Part shown: positions 61,566 through 64,000 of the stretch, piece after piece
How positions within the stretch are numbered: position 1 is the first letter of the stretch
How the letters are laid out: each line of letters starts with the position of its first letter
Source: Paramecium octaurelia
Lineage: Eukaryota; Ciliophora; Oligohymenophorea; Peniculida; Parameciidae
DNA length: 64,000 nucleotides
Assembly (NCBI GenBank): GCA_905182995.1
Contig: CAJJDP010000021.1
Coordinates: 624,648-688,647, forward strand
Reading direction: 5' to 3'
Notes under the pieces: generated by a model
What the model was told of the DNA's origin: nothing
Database searches by the model: none
The model's input: the letters and a program-made list of their open reading frames with translations, nothing else
Position numbers and translations under genes: made by a program

Positions 61566-62029
61566 TTATATATAAACTTACTTCAAATTATTGATTTTCA
61601 TGTTTAAGTTGTTTTTATTTTGAAAAATATTTTTAGAACATTATTGTATAGAATTCTCCCAAAGCCTTGGTCATTGTTTGCGATGAAAATTTGTTGTTTG
61701 ATAAAGTTAAGATCGTCAAAGTTCATATCATATAGTTTCAATCTTGAATTAGGTTTTAAATGAGGAGAAATAATTGTGGAATTTGTGGAGGTAATATAGA
61801 TGTTTTGCGAGATGAGAAGGGAATATTTATTAGTTTGAATTTAAATTAGAATTAAAAAGTTCTGGAGATTGAAAAAAAAAAGCAGATAATTATAGAATTA
61901 CATTTAATTTGATAATAATAAGGAAAAATAAATATCGTGAAAAATAAGAAAATACTAATTGCCCGGCAAATCTAATTTACAATATTTCCCTCTTTTATTA
62001 ATTTTAAATATTAAGAAAAAGTTATCAAG
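61566..62029 (+). other. Region with coding-like frame and CxxC motif, no start found
   Basis: The plus strand has a frame reading SPKALVIVCDENLLFDKVKI. After an 18-nt candidate intron it continues as MRRNNCGICGGNIDVLRDEK and ends at a TGA near 61898. The NCGICGG stretch could be half of a zinc ribbon. No upstream ATG exists in this frame, so it is either an exon of a gene whose start is spliced from further upstream or a relic. The final ~100 bp before PCNA is probably its promoter. Confidence 0.3.
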
Positions 62030-62885
62030 ATGTTCGAGGCCAAGTTTAACGATGGAGTTTTATTCAAAAAGATTGTCGAGGCAGTTAAGGAATTAGTAAA
62101 GAATGTTAATTTAGAAGCAAATGGAACAGGAATTTCATTATAAGTAAATTTGTAAATTAAAAATACATTAGGCTATGGATACATCACATGTAGCTTTGGT
62201 GGCCTTGTAATTAAATGAGAAGGGATTCAAAAAATATAGATGTGAGAAATCTTTGACAATGGGTTTAAGCATTGAAAATTTGTAAAAAATTCTGAGATGC
62301 TCAGGTTATGATGATCAAATTACTTTGAGAACTTAAGAAGAAGAACCAACAACATTATCATTTACATTTGAATCAAAAAGTATATAGAATATTAATAGAT
62401 TAGATAGAATAAGTGAATTTTAATTGAATTTGATGTCCTTAGATTAGGAATAATTAGGTGTGCCTGATACAGAGTATTCATCAGTAGTCAGAATGCCTTC
62501 AAGTGAATTTACAAAAATTTGTAGAGAATTGGGAAACATAAATGAGGCTATAGGAATAGAGACATCAAAGGATGGAATCAAATTTTATGTTAAGGGTGAT
62601 ATTGGAGAGGGTCAAGTTTCTGTTAAAACCAATGATTCAGAGAAACTAGAGGAGAAAGTAGAATGTGATGTTGATGAACCAGTGAATTTGAGTTTTGCAG
62701 TGAGGTAAATTTATAATGGATATAATAGATATTTCAATTTATTTAACAAGGCATCTGCACTGTCTAGTTAGGTTATATTATCAATGTCTTAAGATTAGCC
62801 ATTAGTGATTGAATATATTGTTGAGGAGATGGGATCTCTTAAGTTATATCTAGCTCCTAAAATAAATGATGAAGAATCTTAATGA
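62030..62885 (+). CDS. Proliferating cell nuclear antigen (PCNA)
   Basis: 259 residues in four exons, matching the usual PCNA length. It starts MFEAKFNDGVLFKKIVEAVK, followed by ISLQAMDTSHVALVALQLNE, the FTFESKNRISEFQLNLM strand, LDQEQLGVPDTEYSSVVRMP, the third beta block GIKFYVKGDIGEGQVSV, and the C-terminal PLVIEYIVEEMGSLKLYLAP with APKINDEES. It forms the trimeric sliding clamp for replicative polymerases. Introns are 28, 24 and 24 nt. The two 24-nt introns are multiples of three and contain no TGA in frame, so the unspliced frame is also open; the family alignment shows they are removed. Confidence 0.95.
62380..62403 (+). other. 24-nt stop-less intron in PCNA (intron 2)
   Basis: GT at 62380 and AG at 62403. 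Reading through gives eight extra residues and no TGA. Removing it restores the conserved ESKNRISEF strand. Confidence 0.8.
62705..62728 (+). other. 24-nt stop-less intron in PCNA (intron 3)
   Basis: GT at 62705 and AG at 62728. Reading through is open (eight extra residues). Removal gives FAVRYFNLFNKAS, matching the conserved PCNA F-L-R-Y-L-N motif. Confidence 0.85.
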
Positions 62886-62918
62886 TCAATTTTTATATTA
62901 AAATATTTATAATTTGGC

Positions 62919-63646
62919 ATGTAATAATAATAAAAACAACCCATTAACGAGAGACGCCGTCGAAGCGGAGCTTTGCATGCTCAAACATGTGAAGAATATT
63001 TGAAAGTATGATCTTTATTGTATAAATCAAGAAATATGAACAAATTGGATAAATAGTGATAAGAGAGAGCTCAAGGAAAAAGAGCTTGTCTGAATCAGCT
63101 TTTCTTAATTTTGACTTTATACCAGCAGACGAAGGAGTAGAAGACATTTGCTAACTTAAAATATTGATATATTCGCCAAAAATAAAGTTGAATGAATAAG
63201 AATTCTTACAAATTTTAAAGCGTGTTAGAAATCGATCTATAACTACTGATAATTTACCTTTTGCAAATAAAACTTTCGATTTCGATTTCTTTTATAGAGA
63301 ATATGATGTAAATGATAAGCATTTTGGTCTCCATTTCTGGATTCAAAATAACCCTAAGCATAAGCATAATCACTTTTTTACAGGTATTCATCATCAAAAA
63401 CCTAATAATAATAGAGAATTACTATCGGTTCTTTAACGCAGCTATATTATTATAAAGAGATCAAAACATAGAGTCATTGATAAGAGAAACTAATCCTAAC
63501 TGTATGATTAAAATTTTTCCATTCGTAAGAGTATTTTTATATAAAATAGATGGACGAATTGCTATTGGAATCACTTTAATCTATTATTGCTGAAGTAACA
63601 ATTTTATTTAATTAACAAGATCTGTCATAGCAATATCAAATCTTGA
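62919..63646 (+). CDS. Hypothetical protein, ~233 aa, strand not certain
   Basis: With one 26-nt intron (63006-63031) the plus strand encodes MQQQQKQPINERRRRSGALH, then CEEYLKKYEQIGQIVIRESS and SAFLNFDFIPADEGVED. It then becomes an AT-rich, more doubtful half (FDFDFFYREYDVNDKHFG) ending at TGA 63644-63646. The first half has higher GC than the intergenic DNA and reads like protein. The opposite strand also has an open frame here (63147-62944, MSSTPSSAGIKSKLRKADSD with a hydrophobic helix), so the true gene could be on the minus strand. Confidence 0.4.
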
Positions 63647-63706
63647 CTAGCCATATATTAACCTACTTGTATGCAATAATAATATATATGAATAAATATA
63701 TATAAA

Positions 63707-64000
63707 TCATTAAAGTTTATTGGCTTTTTTAATAACATATTGATGCATGATATCTTTCATAATAGTATTATTCATCGGTCTAAAAACAGTTGATCCACTA
63801 GCCAATTTATCAAATATGTTATTAATCTAAAGGAATGCTCTTTTGTAGTTGTTAAGATTTTCTGAAATAGTTTCTAAGAGCACTCTTTTGTCTTAAGTAG
63901 GGGCAGACTTAGAAGCATTTTAAAGTTCTCCAATAATTTCTCGATACAAAAATCCCCATTTATCAATAATTTAGTCAGCCACTCTATTTAAGTAATTAGC
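63707..64000 (-). CDS. 3'-terminal fragment of an unknown gene
   Basis: The frame is open from the window edge for 97 codons to TGA (complement of 63707-63709), so the start lies beyond 64000. It reads QIIDKWGFLYREIIGELQNA then KRVLLETISENLNNYKRAFL and NNTIMKDIMHQYVIKKANK. It is helical and charged, without a motif I recognise. Partial gene, strand clear. Confidence 0.6.

Noticed and set aside
62944-63147. Minus-strand frame MSSTPSSAGIKSKLRKADSD with a hydrophobic helix
   Set aside because: It only ends far inside PCNA antisense unless an unseen intron is used, whereas the plus-strand model closes cleanly. Kept as an alternative, not annotated.
1-64000. Transposons, retroelements, CRISPR arrays, tRNA and rRNA genes
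   Set aside because: No repeats with spacers, no transposase or reverse-transcriptase motifs and no cloverleaf that I could recognise by eye; absence by eye is not proof for tRNAs, which a covariance-model scan should check.

Overview
The window is ciliate macronuclear DNA, almost certainly Paramecium and most like the P. aurelia group. Read with TAA and TAG as glutamine and TGA as the only stop, the AT-rich sequence resolves into long, densely packed genes. These are interrupted by very short GT-AG introns, mostly 19-31 nt. With the standard code every gene breaks into fragments of under 110 codons. After my introns are removed, every complete multi-exon model comes out as a whole number of codons ending in TGA. 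There is no sign of bacterial operons, CRISPR arrays or recognisable mobile elements. Because only TGA stops, open frames in noncoding AT-rich DNA run long, so short open frames were accepted only with protein-like content.

Layout: 1-9.5 kb holds a 5'-truncated unknown gene, a Q/K/E-rich coiled-coil protein, two small unknowns, a Vps8-like protein with a C-terminal RING, a protein with two cyclic-nucleotide-binding domains, and a ciliate unknown. 9.5-15 kb is one large minus-strand membrane protein of the ciliate PAS/TmcB-like family. 15-22.5 kb holds a possible gene relic, a tRNA isopentenyltransferase, a BAF60/SMARCD SWIB protein, a COPI-associated membrane protein only 7 nt upstream of an ADP-dependent glucokinase, two small genes and a trichocyst matrix protein. 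22.5-29.2 kb is a giant TPR plus IQ-motif protein. 29.3-33.7 kb holds a small unknown, a coding-like relic, a PP2C-family pseudophosphatase, a Ser/Thr kinase and a PX-domain protein. 33.9-42.7 kb holds a RhoGEF with DH-PH-FERM order and a huge cysteine-rich multi-pass surface protein. 43-51 kb holds a PABP-like protein, a CDPK, PRPF3 and an EF-hand coiled-coil protein. 51.3-59.4 kb is an IP3/ryanodine-receptor-type Ca2+-release channel. 60-64 kb holds a coiled-coil protein, a small unknown, PCNA, an unknown gene and a 3'-terminal fragment of a minus-strand gene.

Functionally the region mixes housekeeping genes (PCNA, PRPF3, BAF60, PABP, tRNA modification, ADP-glucokinase, endosomal sorting) with genes typical of an excitable secretory ciliate (Ca2+-release channel, CDPK, trichocyst matrix protein, IQ/EF-hand proteins, cyclic-nucleotide-binding protein, PAS/TM sensor-like protein, RhoGEF, PX protein). 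The neighbours are not an operon. The grouping of Ca2+ and exocytosis genes is suggestive only.
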